Positions 48,887 to 56,937 of a stretch of DNA of 56,937 nt are shown piece after piece. The position numbers and the translations under genes were made by a program. Under the pieces are notes generated by a model. That model saw nothing but the letters and a program-made list of their open reading frames with translations. It did no database searches and was not told the origin of the DNA. The stretch comes from an uncultured Bacteroides sp. GTDB taxonomy: Bacteria; Bacteroidota; Bacteroidia; Bacteroidales; Bacteroidaceae. How positions within the stretch are numbered: position 1 is the stretch's first letter; each line of letters starts with the position of its first letter. The stretch spans positions 1-56,937 of the forward strand of contig CANPJW010000015.1 of NCBI GenBank assembly GCA_947574505.1, in the 5' to 3' direction.

Positions 48887-50605
48887 ATGAAAAAAATATA
48901 TTTCATTATGGCATTAGGATTGGCAACTCTCTCAGGATGTTCGGATTTTCTTGACCAAAACAACAAATCTAATGTTCCATCAGCTGAATTTTATCAGACT
49001 TCGGCAGGATTCGCCAGTTTAACTAACAGCGCTTACTCCACACTGCGAGAGCTTTATAATGCCCAACCGCAATTATTCGTAGCGGGAACAGACCTGTATG
49101 CAGACGGAAAGTCACAGGGAGTAGTCATGAGCCAATATACCTTCACTGCAGATGAAGGCATTATAAAAAATTTCTATGTAAGTTGTTTTAAAGGTATTCA
49201 GCTAGCCAATAGCGTTATATCTTATGGAGACATAACGGAAGATTCCAGTGTACGACTGCAATATGTGGACGAAGCACGTTTTATCCGTGCATGGTATTAT
49301 TTCCAACTAGTGCAACAGTTCGGGCCTGTAGCTTTGAACAAACAAATGTTTGACCATGCCGAAATGAGTCATGAACGTGCCAGTCTTGCAGATGTTTATA
49401 AGTTCATCATTGAAGAGTTTGAGTATCTAGCCTCTTCCGAATCCCATTTAATGGAACGTGCCAACTCCGGTGTAGGACGTGCCAATAAACGCGCAGCAAC
49501 CTTTTACTTAGCCAAAACCTATCTGACTCGTGGATGGCTAGATGGCACTGATTACGAAGCCCAAGAAGAAAATATAGCTCAAAATTCAGACTTCGCAAAT
49601 GCAGCTAAGTATGCCTTGGAAGCAATTAATGGCGAAATTCCTTTCCTCTCCATAGAAGAAGCTTTTGACGTAGAAAATGAAGAAAACAATGAAATATTCT
49701 GGAGCATACAGTTTAATTCGGCTGCTGTAGAAGATCCCGTAAAAGACGGTTCCTACCAACAAGCCCAATTCGGAGCTTATTTAGGTGGTTCCGAAAAACC
49801 AAGAAATAAGGCAATTGACGGTTGCTTTGCTCCTTCACTACGTCTACAGCAAATGTATAGTCGGGGTGATGCACGGTTGGAACAAACTTTTATGTTAGAA
49901 TTCCATACCAGTTATTTCGACTATTACTCAGCACCGACTAGTTCTTCTATCATTTATTATTATGCTCCAGCATGGGCTACAGATGAAGATATCGCTGCCT
50001 GGAAAGCAGACGATCCTTATGGAATTAAAAAGAATACACTGGTAAGCAAAACAATAGCAGACGGTGGTATTGCTCCATCCAACGGTGCCCCAGCCACATA
50101 CAAAGACCGTCGTTCACAAGACTACGGCAATGCTTGTATCAAGAAATTTGATGATTATTCAGAAACTTCTATTGCTAACCGTAATTCTACTTGCAGCATG
50201 CATGATGTGGTAGTAGCGCGCTTAGGAGAAACCTATCTGATTGCCGCCGAAGCCTATTTAAAAATGGGTAAAACAGAAGAGGCTGCACAAATGATCAATA
50301 AACTTCGTCAACGTCCAGGAACTATTCGTAAAGGATACACAACAGAAATGACTGTCACCAGCAACGATATTAATATTGATTTTATTCTTGATGAACGTGC
50401 TCGTGAATTAGCTGGAGAATATGTCCGTTGGACAGATTTGAAGCGTACTCACACTTTAGTGGAATATGCCACAAAATATAATGAAGACGGCATAAAAGAA
50501 TCTGCTATGATAGGCCCTGATGGTAAATACAAGATTCTTCGTCCTATTCCACAAGCTGCCATTGATTTGAATCAAGCTAAAGTGACACAAAACCCTGGTT
50601 ATTAA
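48887..50605 (+). CDS. SusD/RagB-family lipoprotein of the second PUL
   Basis: This is the surface glycan-binding partner of the preceding SusC. From the ATG at 48887 it has 572 residues with lipobox LSGC, so the mature protein begins at a Cys near residue 18, followed by SDFLDQNNKSN. The helical SusD core is recognisable by DEARFIRAWYYFQLVQQFGP, ARLGETYLIAAEAYLKMG and the C-terminal RELAGEYVRWTDLKRT, and the protein ends in VTQNPGY, the typical finish. An ATG two codons upstream is also in frame. The next gene starts 10 bases after it. Confidence 0.94.
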   Translation: MKKIYFIMALGLATLSGCSDFLDQNNKSNVPSAEFYQTSAGFASLTNSAYSTLRELYNAQPQLFVAGTDLYADGKSQGVVMSQYTFTADEGIIKNFYVSCFKGIQLANSVISYGDITEDSSVRLQYVDEARFIRAWYYFQLVQQFGPVALNKQMFDHAEMSHERASLADVYKFIIEEFEYLASSESHLMERANSGVGRANKRAATFYLAKTYLTRGWLDGTDYEAQEENIAQNSDFANAAKYALEAINGEIPFLSIEEAFDVENEENNEIFWSIQFNSAAVEDPVKDGSYQQAQFGAYLGGSEKPRNKAIDGCFAPSLRLQQMYSRGDARLEQTFMLEFHTSYFDYYSAPTSSSIIYYYAPAWATDEDIAAWKADDPYGIKKNTLVSKTIADGGIAPSNGAPATYKDRRSQDYGNACIKKFDDYSETSIANRNSTCSMHDVVVARLGETYLIAAEAYLKMGKTEEAAQMINKLRQRPGTIRKGYTTEMTVTSNDINIDFILDERARELAGEYVRWTDLKRTHTLVEYATKYNEDGIKESAMIGPDGKYKILRPIPQAAIDLNQAKVTQNPGY

Positions 50606-50615
50606 GTTAAAAAAC

Positions 50616-53489
50616 ATGCTGATGAAAAATTTTTTACTTATTCTTCTATACTTTATAAATAATGTATTAGTCTTGTCAGCTCAAGGTACTCCCGGTAAAT
50701 GGGGAGATCAGGGCAATGGAACATACATAAATCCGATTTTAAATGCTGACTACTCTGACCCGGACGTTATCCGGGTCAGAGATAAATATTACATGATAGC
50801 TTCCGACTTTCATTTTCTAGGAATGCAAGTATTGGAATCTTCAGATATGATCAATTGGAAACTGATTTCCCAAATCTATCACCATTTTGATTTTCCCGGC
50901 TGGGATAACAACCAACAATATGCAGGAGGTTCATGGGCACCCTCAATTCGTTACCATGATAACAAATTCTGGGTCTTTTTCTGTACTCCCAAAGAAGGAT
51001 TATTCATGTCAAATGCTGTCAATCCTTCAGGTCCTTGGAGCCCTTTACATTTAGTTAAGAAAGTAGAAAAATGGGAAGACCCTTGCCCCTTTTGGGATGA
51101 AGATGGTCAAGCATACCTAGGCCGGAGCCGTCATGGAGCCGGGCCTATCATTATTCATAAAATGAGTGCAGACGGTACACGTCTACTTGATGAAGGAATG
51201 ACCGTATACACTGGACCTGTAGCCGAAGGAACAAAAATTTTCAAAAAAGATGGTTACTATTATCTCTCTATTCCGGAAGGAGGAGTAGGTACGGGATGGC
51301 AGACTATCCTCCGCTCAAAAAATATATATGGTCCTTATGAAAAGAAAGTAGTATTGGAACAAGGAAGTACTACGATAAACGGCCCTCATCAAGGAGCCAT
51401 TGTCGATACTCCGGATGATCAATGGGCTTTTTTTCATTTCCAACATCATCATGCCTTAGGCCGTGTAGTTCATCTTCAGCCCATGCATTGGGAAAACGAT
51501 TGGCCCGTTATCGGAGTAGACTTTGATAGAAATGGAATAGGAGAACCTGTATATGTATGCCAGAAACCCATTGAAAGCAAAACCATATTCGCTCCGCAAA
51601 CAGATGATGATTTCTCTACCCCCAACCTATCACTGCAATGGCAGTTTAATCATAATCCGACAGACCACGCATGGTCCTTATCGGCACATCCAGGTTCACT
51701 CACTCTGAAAGCATTGAAATCTTCAACCTTCAGATTGGCACGCAACACCCTGACACAAAAGATTATGGGGAATATAAGTGAAGCTACAATAGCTATGGAT
51801 TTTACAGAAATAGCTGATGGGCAACGATGCGGATTAGCTTGCATGGGAAAAATAAATAATGTTCTAGGTATCAAGATGGAGAAAGGACAAAAGTATCTGT
51901 ACACATCCAATGATACAACAGAAATAAGTACAACTTTCCCAAACGGAAACCAAATTTATCTACGTGTATCTATCGACATGACCAATCAGAAGTTCCAATA
52001 CTTCTACAGTACAGATAATATACGTTTTATTCCTTATGGAACTTCCTTTTTTATTCCATTCGGTTTTTGGAAAGGCGCCCGCATTGCACTATATTGTTAC
52101 AACAAAGAACAGGAAGCAGGAACAGCTTCATTCCAATGGTTCAAATACAAACATGACGGACCTCAAAATAAAATAGACAATGCAGCCGAACAGATTATTT
52201 CCAATATAGCGCGTACTTCATTTCCGCATAAGAAAATAAAAGTGATCTGCCCTGATTCCGCTTCCAACCAAAAAGGTCATTCACGCCAGTTAATACAGCG
52301 AGCAATAGACTCTTGTTCTTTGGCAGGCGGAGGACACGTTATAATTTCGAAAGGAATCTATTATTTAAAGGGAAATCTAGTATTGAAAAGTGATGTCAAT
52401 TTACATTTAGAGAAAGACGCCTATCTACTTTTCAGCGGTAAGGCTGATGACTTTCTTCCTGAAGTATGGACACGTTGGGAAGGTACGGAACTATATGGAC
52501 ATTCTCCCATGATTTATGCCAAACATGCCACTAATATAGCCATTACAGGACAAGGTACCATAGACGCCCAAGGAGGACGGGAATTTGCTTCATGGTCTCA
52601 GATAGAGGTATCAGACAGAAATCGTCTGCGTAAAATGGGAGAAAAACTAATCCCTGTCACAGAAAGGATCTTTGGGAAAGGTACTATACTACGTCCCTCT
52701 TGCATACAATTCATGGGATGTTCTCGCATTTTAGTAGAAGGTATCACCATTAAGAATTCTCCTTTCTGGACTATTCATCCTGTATACTGTGACAATGTAA
52801 TAGTACGAAGCATCACCATTGACAGTCACTATCCTAATAATGATGGATGTGATCCTGAATCAACTTCCAATGTATTAATAGAAAAATGCATTTTCCGCAC
52901 GGGAGATGATGCCATAGCTATCAAAGCAGGCCGTGACGCCGACGGCCGTGAAATAGGACGCCCTTCAAAAAACATCGTCATACGTAATTGTCTGTTCCAG
53001 TCTGAATGCAATGGTTTATGTATCGGCAGTGAAATGTCAGGCGGCGTGGAAAACGTATATATGGATAATATACAAATCGGAACAGTAAAGAATGCCCTTT
53101 ATTTTAAATCCAACCGTGACAGAGGAGGATATATTCGTAATATACAAGTCAGCAATATTACTATAGAACGCTCAAAAGGAGCCATTCTCCGTTTTGAAAC
53201 CAATTATTTCGGTTTTCGAGGTGGCAGACATGCTTCTCAATATGAGAATTTCCGCATCAGTAATGTAAAAGCTGATTGTTCCGACCACTATGCAATCTTT
53301 ATGGATGGATATGAAGAAAAGCCCATAAGAAATATCGAAATAGAGCATTTCCATGTACGAAAAGCTGCTTATCCTTATTACTTAAAGTGTGCGGAAAATA
53401 TCCGCCTTAAAGACACTTCCGTGAATGGAAGAAACTTGCCGGAATATCCGGAAAAGCACAAAAAACGTGTAACACTGGATATATACTAA
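50616..53489 (+). CDS. GH43-GH28 two-enzyme fusion
   Basis: This 957-residue exported protein joins an exo-acting arabinosidase/xylosidase to a pectin-backbone hydrolase. The signal peptide ends LVLSAQ. GH43 propeller (about 30-330): base Asp in ADYSDPDVIRV, pKa-modulating Asp in KWEDPCPFWDEDG, acid Glu in VAEGTKIF. A beta-sandwich follows (about 335-530). GH28 helix (about 550-957): NNDGCDPEST and GDDAIAIKAG keep the catalytic Asp residues. The His block is SECNGLCIGSE, so the usual His of GHG is Asn, and the RIK block is LYFKSNRDRGG. The active site is thus non-classic. There is no frameshift at the junction; the linker 530-550 reads continuously. It is the third gene of the susCD operon and ends in a strong hairpin. 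An ATG at 50622 is an alternative start. Confidence 0.92.
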   Translation: MLMKNFLLILLYFINNVLVLSAQGTPGKWGDQGNGTYINPILNADYSDPDVIRVRDKYYMIASDFHFLGMQVLESSDMINWKLISQIYHHFDFPGWDNNQQYAGGSWAPSIRYHDNKFWVFFCTPKEGLFMSNAVNPSGPWSPLHLVKKVEKWEDPCPFWDEDGQAYLGRSRHGAGPIIIHKMSADGTRLLDEGMTVYTGPVAEGTKIFKKDGYYYLSIPEGGVGTGWQTILRSKNIYGPYEKKVVLEQGSTTINGPHQGAIVDTPDDQWAFFHFQHHHALGRVVHLQPMHWENDWPVIGVDFDRNGIGEPVYVCQKPIESKTIFAPQTDDDFSTPNLSLQWQFNHNPTDHAWSLSAHPGSLTLKALKSSTFRLARNTLTQKIMGNISEATIAMDFTEIADGQRCGLACMGKINNVLGIKMEKGQKYLYTSNDTTEISTTFPNGNQIYLRVSIDMTNQKFQYFYSTDNIRFIPYGTSFFIPFGFWKGARIALYCYNKEQEAGTASFQWFKYKHDGPQNKIDNAAEQIISNIARTSFPHKKIKVICPDSASNQKGHSRQLIQRAIDSCSLAGGGHVIISKGIYYLKGNLVLKSDVNLHLEKDAYLLFSGKADDFLPEVWTRWEGTELYGHSPMIYAKHATNIAITGQGTIDAQGGREFASWSQIEVSDRNRLRKMGEKLIPVTERIFGKGTILRPSCIQFMGCSRILVEGITIKNSPFWTIHPVYCDNVIVRSITIDSHYPNNDGCDPESTSNVLIEKCIFRTGDDAIAIKAGRDADGREIGRPSKNIVIRNCLFQSECNGLCIGSEMSGGVENVYMDNIQIGTVKNALYFKSNRDRGGYIRNIQVSNITIERSKGAILRFETNYFGFRGGRHASQYENFRISNVKADCSDHYAIFMDGYEEKPIRNIEIEHFHVRKAAYPYYLKCAENIRLKDTSVNGRNLPEYPEKHKKRVTLDIY
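50753..50781 (+). other. 12-bp perfect hairpin inside the GH43-GH28 coding start
   Basis: CTCTGACCCGGA (50753-50764), loop CGTTA, TCCGGGTCAGAG (50770-50781) lies about 140 bases into the gene, on the codons for the GH43 catalytic-base block. It may be an RNA structure that lowers or processes expression after susCD, or a by-product of codon choice in a conserved motif. Confidence 0.5.
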
Positions 53490-53493
53490 TTAT

Positions 53494-53531
53494 GCACAAA
53501 GCCCCGACTTTCACAAGCAGGGGCTTTGTGC
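53494..53531. terminator. Terminator hairpin after the GH43-GH28 gene
   Basis: GCACAAAGCCCC (53494-53505) and GGGGCTTTGTGC (53520-53531) form a perfect 12-bp stem with a 14-base loop, five bases after the stop. An ATG inside it (53492) opens a frame into the IS remnant, but it is not a plausible gene start. Confidence 0.75.
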
Positions 53532-53541
53532 GTAAAAGAAA

Positions 53542-54093
53542 GAAGGGGTGCATTTTGACACACCTTCAAAGAATAGGAACCGGACATGTGAAAACCGCAT
53601 CCGGATATGTCAGCGAAAATGCACGGTACAGAGTTGTCAGGCGTGAAGGCTGTCCCCTGCGATGCCGCTGTTTTAAAGCAAAAGGAAACAGGACGATAGA
53701 ACTGAATCACAGGCTCAGAAAATACAGGCAGAATGCCAAAGAGCTGCTCTGCTCCGAGGAAGGACTGAAGCACAGAGGACAGAGCTGTATAGAGCCGGAA
53801 GCCGTGTTCGAACAAATGAAATACAATATGAACTACAAACGTTTCCGCCATTTTGGTAAGGATAAGGTCTTCATGGACTTTGCTTTCTTTGCCGTTGCCT
53901 TCAATATAAAAAAGATGTGTGCAAAAATGGCTAAAGAAGGTATAGATTGGCTGATTAAACGGTTTTACGAGCTTACAGTAGCTATATTTAGATGTTGCGA
54001 ACACATATCAAAATATTGCAGCTTAAAGAAAATGCACCGAGTTGTATAGTAATGAATAAAAAAGAAGGTGCATCGTGCATTACGACACACCTC
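53542..54093 (+). mobile_element. IS1182-type element remnant with an internally deleted transposase
   Basis: From about 53575 to the TAG at 54047-54049 the plus strand encodes the last ~155 residues of an IS1182-family transposase. These include ASGYVSENARYR, CPLRCRCFKAKGNRTIELNH, EPEAVFEQMKYNMNYKRFRH and VFMDFAFFAVAFNIKKMCAKM. The N-terminal two thirds are missing, so it is dead. Related quasi-palindromes bound it at 53542-53567 and 54064-54093; both contain GGTGCAT followed by GACACACCT. They may be the two IS ends brought close by an internal deletion. Read on the minus strand, the right one is a hairpin followed by TTCTTTTTT and could serve as terminator for the GTPase gene. Confidence 0.72.
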
Positions 54094-54108
54094 CATCTAA
54101 ATGAAATT

Positions 54109-55269
54109 CTATTCCAGACACTCATCAAGTTCACGTATCAACTCTTCTTTATCAAGATGTCGCCCGATAAAAACTATTTTCTGCATACGATCTCCATATT
54201 TATCATCCCAATCCCGCAATAAGCCCGGCTCCTGACGCATTACCTCTATCAGTTCTTCTTCAGGTGCCGTAGCATACCATAAACCGGCTTCCTTCAACTT
54301 TTTCTGCACACCGGCCTGTTCAAAAAGAAAAGACATATCACGATTATTGCTGAAATAACAGACTCCTTTTGCTCGAATAATATTACGACTCCACTGGGTG
54401 GATACAAAACGATCAAATTTATGGATATCAAAAGCCGGACGACGATAATACACAAAAGTACTGATGCCATATTCATCCACTTCACTACCTTCATGATGAT
54501 GATGGTGTGCATGCTCCTCCGCTTCTTTTTTCTGCTCTTCCGTAAGGGCACTCTCTATTCCACGTATCCAACCGGCAGAAGTGGCAGTACGTTCAAAGTC
54601 AAATGCTTCAGTATAGATTATCTTATCCAAATCTGCATCAGCATAATCACATTCTATTATTTCAGCTGCAGGTTGCAATGTACGGATAATCTGTTTGATA
54701 CGTTCCAATTCGTCACGTTTCACTTCCGAGGCCTTATTCAACAATACAACATTACAAAATTCAATCTGTTGAATAATCAAATTTTCAATATCCTCTTCGT
54801 CAATACCCTTACAGGTCAAATCGTTGCCACAAGAAAACTCACTTTGCAGACGCAAGGCATCTACCACAGTCACAATACAATCCAAACGACATCCCCCGTA
54901 CGTATTCCCCATACTTGAAATAGAACAAATAGTCTGTGCGATAGGAGCTGGTTCACAAACCCCACTTGCCTCAATCACAATGTAATCAAAACGCTCCTGC
55001 TTCATAATATCATCTATCTGCTCCACCAAATCCATCTTCAAAGTACAACAGATACAACCGTTCTGAAGTGCTACCAAGCTTTCGTCTTTCTTTCCTACAA
55101 TCCCCCCCTTCTGTATGAGGTCGGCATCAATATTCACCTCACCGATATCATTGACAATAACCGCAAACTTAATACCACGTTTATTAGAAAGAATATGGTT
55201 CACTAATGTCGTTTTTCCACTGCCCAGATAACCGGTCAAAAGCAGTATAGGAATTTCTTTTACTCTCAT
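54109..55269 (-). CDS. CobW/G3E-family GTPase, probable zinc metallochaperone
   Basis: This cytoplasmic GTPase of the COG0523 group delivers metal, usually zinc, to client proteins. From the ATG at 55269 it has 386 residues. Walker A is GYLGSGKT (13-20), the metal-binding motif C72-I-C-C75 lies in NGCICCTL, and the Walker B-like stretch is IVIEASGVCEP. The nucleotide-specificity motif LNKASE is present, as is a His-rich insertion HAHHHHHEG before the C-terminal domain. A longer frame to 55353 crosses the promoter box at 55292-55299 and is rejected. It is a single gene with its own promoter, convergent with the IS remnant. The client and the metal are inferred only from the family. Confidence 0.88.
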   Translation of the reverse strand: MRVKEIPILLLTGYLGSGKTTLVNHILSNKRGIKFAVIVNDIGEVNIDADLIQKGGIVGKKDESLVALQNGCICCTLKMDLVEQIDDIMKQERFDYIVIEASGVCEPAPIAQTICSISSMGNTYGGCRLDCIVTVVDALRLQSEFSCGNDLTCKGIDEEDIENLIIQQIEFCNVVLLNKASEVKRDELERIKQIIRTLQPAAEIIECDYADADLDKIIYTEAFDFERTATSAGWIRGIESALTEEQKKEAEEHAHHHHHEGSEVDEYGISTFVYYRRPAFDIHKFDRFVSTQWSRNIIRAKGVCYFSNNRDMSFLFEQAGVQKKLKEAGLWYATAPEEELIEVMRQEPGLLRDWDDKYGDRMQKIVFIGRHLDKEELIRELDECLE

Positions 55270-55291
55270 ATAAAATTCAATATTACTTTCA

Positions 55292-55299
55292 CAAAGGTA
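55292..55299 (-). promoter_or_regulatory. Promoter -7 box of the GTPase gene
   Basis: On the minus strand it reads TACCTTTG, an exact TAnnTTTG match, with a TTTG 16 bases further upstream. The transcript would start about 16 bases before the ATG at 55269. No Zur-like palindrome is obvious by eye. Confidence 0.6.
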
Positions 55300-55480
55300 T
55301 AGAATGATTAATTTCCAAACAATAGAAAACATCTTTTTATACCTTATAAACAAAAAAGACTCTTTACATACCCCCAGCTAGAATCCATTAAAACTCAATT
55401 CGCAGTGCAACATTTTTCAAAAAATGCTTTAAATATTCCAAGAGTATAACTATATTTCGCAAAACAAATTTATAATAACA

Positions 55481-56806
55481 ATGAGAAACAAATTAGCACA
55501 AAAAATCAAATTAGGCGCAGCCTTGTTATTAATGGCGGGAACTTCAGCCTTCGCACAAACCTCCAATCAAATTTATACACCTACTCCTGAAAATATAAAA
55601 GCACGGCAGGAATTTCAAGATAATAAATTCGGTATATTCCTTCATTGGGGCATTTACAGTATGACCGCCCAAGGAGAATGGTATATGAACACTCACAACA
55701 TCAACCGTAATGAATACGCCAAACTGGCATCCGGATTCTATCCTTCGCGCTTCGATGCTGCCGAATGGGTTTCCGCCATCAAAACCTCCGGAGCCAAATA
55801 TATCTGTATTACCAGTAGACACCATGACAGTTTCTCAATGTTTGATACAAAAGAATCCGATTTTAATATCGTAGATGCCACCCCTTTCAAACGAGACATA
55901 CTAAAAGAACTGGCAGAAGAATGTCAAAAACAAGGCATCAAACTCCATTTTTATTATTCGCATTTGGATTGGTTTCGTGACGACTATCCGGAAGGAAACA
56001 CCGGACATGGAACAGGACGTCCCAAAGGACATGGAAACTGGGCAAGTTACTACAAGTTTATGAATAAACAGCTGACCGAACTTTTGACTAACTATGGTCC
56101 TGTCGGTGCCATTTGGTTTGATGGTATTTGGGATCAACCTACCAACTTCAATTGGCAACTGGAAGAACAATACGCATTAATTCATAAACTGCAACCATCC
56201 TGTCTAATAGGTAACAATCATCACCGAACTCCTTATGCAGGAGAAGATTTCCAAATGTTCGAACGTGATTTGCCCGGTGAAAACAAAGCCGGTTTTTCAG
56301 CAGGACAAGGAATAAGTGAACTCCCTTTAGAAACTTGTGAAACAATGAACGGAATGTGGGGCTACAGAATTGAAGACCAAAATTACAAATCCCCTAAAGA
56401 ATTGATACACTATTTGGTTAAGGCAGCTGGAAAAAATGCAAATTTGCTAATGAATATTGGACCTCAACCCAACGGAGAATTACCTGCTACAGCTGTAGAA
56501 CATCTAAAACAGGTGGGTAAATGGATGAATCAATATGGAGAAACGATTTATGGAACCCGTGGTGGTGATGTAGTTCCTCATACATGGGGGGTATCAACTC
56601 GCAAAGGTGACCGTTTATTCATCCATATACTAGATTTGCAGGATGATGCACTTTATATACCTCTGAAGGCAAAAGTAAAGAAAGCAATACAGTTCATTTC
56701 CAAAACTCCACTTTCTTTCAAACAGGAGAAAGACGGCATATTTATAAAACTGCCTCAAGTACCTGATGACATAGATTATGTAATAGAATTAGTCATTAAA
56801 CAATAA
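55481..56806 (+). CDS. GH29 alpha-L-fucosidase
   Basis: This exported retaining enzyme cuts terminal alpha-L-fucose. The 441-residue protein has a signal peptide ending SAFAQ. The TIM barrel has FGIFLHWGIYSM near residue 50, the SRHHDSFSMFDTK block, and the nucleophile Asp in GAIWFDGIWDQ (about residue 213). A small C-terminal beta-domain follows. The protein is near the short end of the family. A near-consensus box TATATTTC lies at 55451-55458. It is transcribed alone, between the GTPase gene and an IS end. Fucose on pectin side chains, xyloglucan or host glycans are all possible targets. Confidence 0.92.
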   Translation: MRNKLAQKIKLGAALLLMAGTSAFAQTSNQIYTPTPENIKARQEFQDNKFGIFLHWGIYSMTAQGEWYMNTHNINRNEYAKLASGFYPSRFDAAEWVSAIKTSGAKYICITSRHHDSFSMFDTKESDFNIVDATPFKRDILKELAEECQKQGIKLHFYYSHLDWFRDDYPEGNTGHGTGRPKGHGNWASYYKFMNKQLTELLTNYGPVGAIWFDGIWDQPTNFNWQLEEQYALIHKLQPSCLIGNNHHRTPYAGEDFQMFERDLPGENKAGFSAGQGISELPLETCETMNGMWGYRIEDQNYKSPKELIHYLVKAAGKNANLLMNIGPQPNGELPATAVEHLKQVGKWMNQYGETIYGTRGGDVVPHTWGVSTRKGDRLFIHILDLQDDALYIPLKAKVKKAIQFISKTPLSFKQEKDGIFIKLPQVPDDIDYVIELVIKQ

Positions 56807-56882
56807 AATAGCATTCATCTTTAAACAAGCGTCTTTTATGGAAAAACAAGAATTTCTTTAGAAAAAGAGAGAAAATGTATTC

Positions 56883-56937
56883 TAGGGATATTCAGTAAAT
56901 GTCTCTAAAAAATAAGATGGCATATGAAGATGATAGG
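56883..56937. mobile_element. End of an insertion sequence running out of the window
   Basis: These bases match 8171-8222 in the same orientation, with a one-base indel and a few mismatches. They include the block TGGCATATGAAGATGATAG at 56918-56936, the left arm of the stem seen at 8205. By comparison the transposase should lie beyond the right edge on the minus strand. Whether that copy is complete cannot be seen. Confidence 0.65.

Noticed and set aside
53486..54004. 172-codon minus-strand frame
   Set aside because: It is antisense to the transposase remnant and the terminator. It has no recognisable domain or ribosome-binding site.
8169..56937. Composite transposon between the two IS ends
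   Set aside because: The interval carries essential and respiratory genes, and the left IS has lost its transposase. Direct IS ends alone do not make it mobile.
1..56937. CRISPR arrays, tRNA or rRNA genes, prophage
   Set aside because: No evenly spaced direct repeats, cloverleaf sequences, rRNA blocks or phage structural genes were found in the intergenic stretches.

Overview
The window is chromosomal DNA of a gut Bacteroidales bacterium, most likely Bacteroides or Phocaeicola. The signs are two SusC/SusD pairs, a FecR anti-sigma factor, a hybrid two-component regulator, a MurF-alanine racemase fusion, a Nuo complex without NuoE/F/G, and -7 promoter boxes of the Bacteroidetes form TAnnTTTG. 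Species cannot be fixed from the sequence alone.

Layout. (1) 0.2-8.1 kb: a FecR-controlled polysaccharide utilisation locus (PUL): anti-sigma factor, SusC with an STN signalling domain, SusD, and a serine-type sulfatase. Its right end is damaged. An insertion-sequence remnant (8.17-8.59 kb) abuts a GH43 gene that lacks both ends. (2) 9.6-11.5 kb: a Fic protein whose C-terminal winged-helix domain is out of frame because of one extra A, facing an SGNH hydrolase. (3) 11.7-18.0 kb: pectin-type enzymes GH28, GH2 and GH28. (4) 18.2-37.5 kb: core genes. These are a secreted protein of unknown function, murF-alr, a GSCFA protein, dxs-trkA-trkH, a small unknown gene, and nuoA-B-CD-H-I-J-K-L-M-N. (5) 37.7-53.5 kb: a second pectin PUL with GH88, a sensor-kinase fragment, a GH28 split by a one-base deletion, a divergent hybrid two-component regulator, SusC, SusD and a GH43-GH28 fusion. 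(6) 53.5-56.9 kb: an IS1182-type remnant, a CobW/G3E GTPase, a GH29 alpha-L-fucosidase, and the first bases of a second copy of the IS end seen at 8.17 kb.

How the genes fit together. SusCD pairs import oligosaccharides. GH28 enzymes cut polygalacturonate or rhamnogalacturonan backbones, and GH88 removes unsaturated uronic acids. GH43, GH2 and GH29 remove arabinose/xylose-, galactose/uronate- and fucose-type side groups, and the SGNH protein may remove acyl groups. I infer a pectin substrate for regions 3 and 5. The target of the first PUL is unknown apart from being probably sulfated. The core genes form ordinary operons between the two pectin blocks.

I see no CRISPR array, tRNA, rRNA, prophage or clear new defence system. 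The most unusual items are the GH43-GH28 fusion with a replaced active-site His, two single-base frameshifts in homopolymers, a 12-bp hairpin inside the GH43-GH28 coding start, a 29-bp inverted repeat built from 9-bp units, and the IS scars. Several gene starts were moved downstream of the longest possible start because a promoter box or a signal peptide placed them there.
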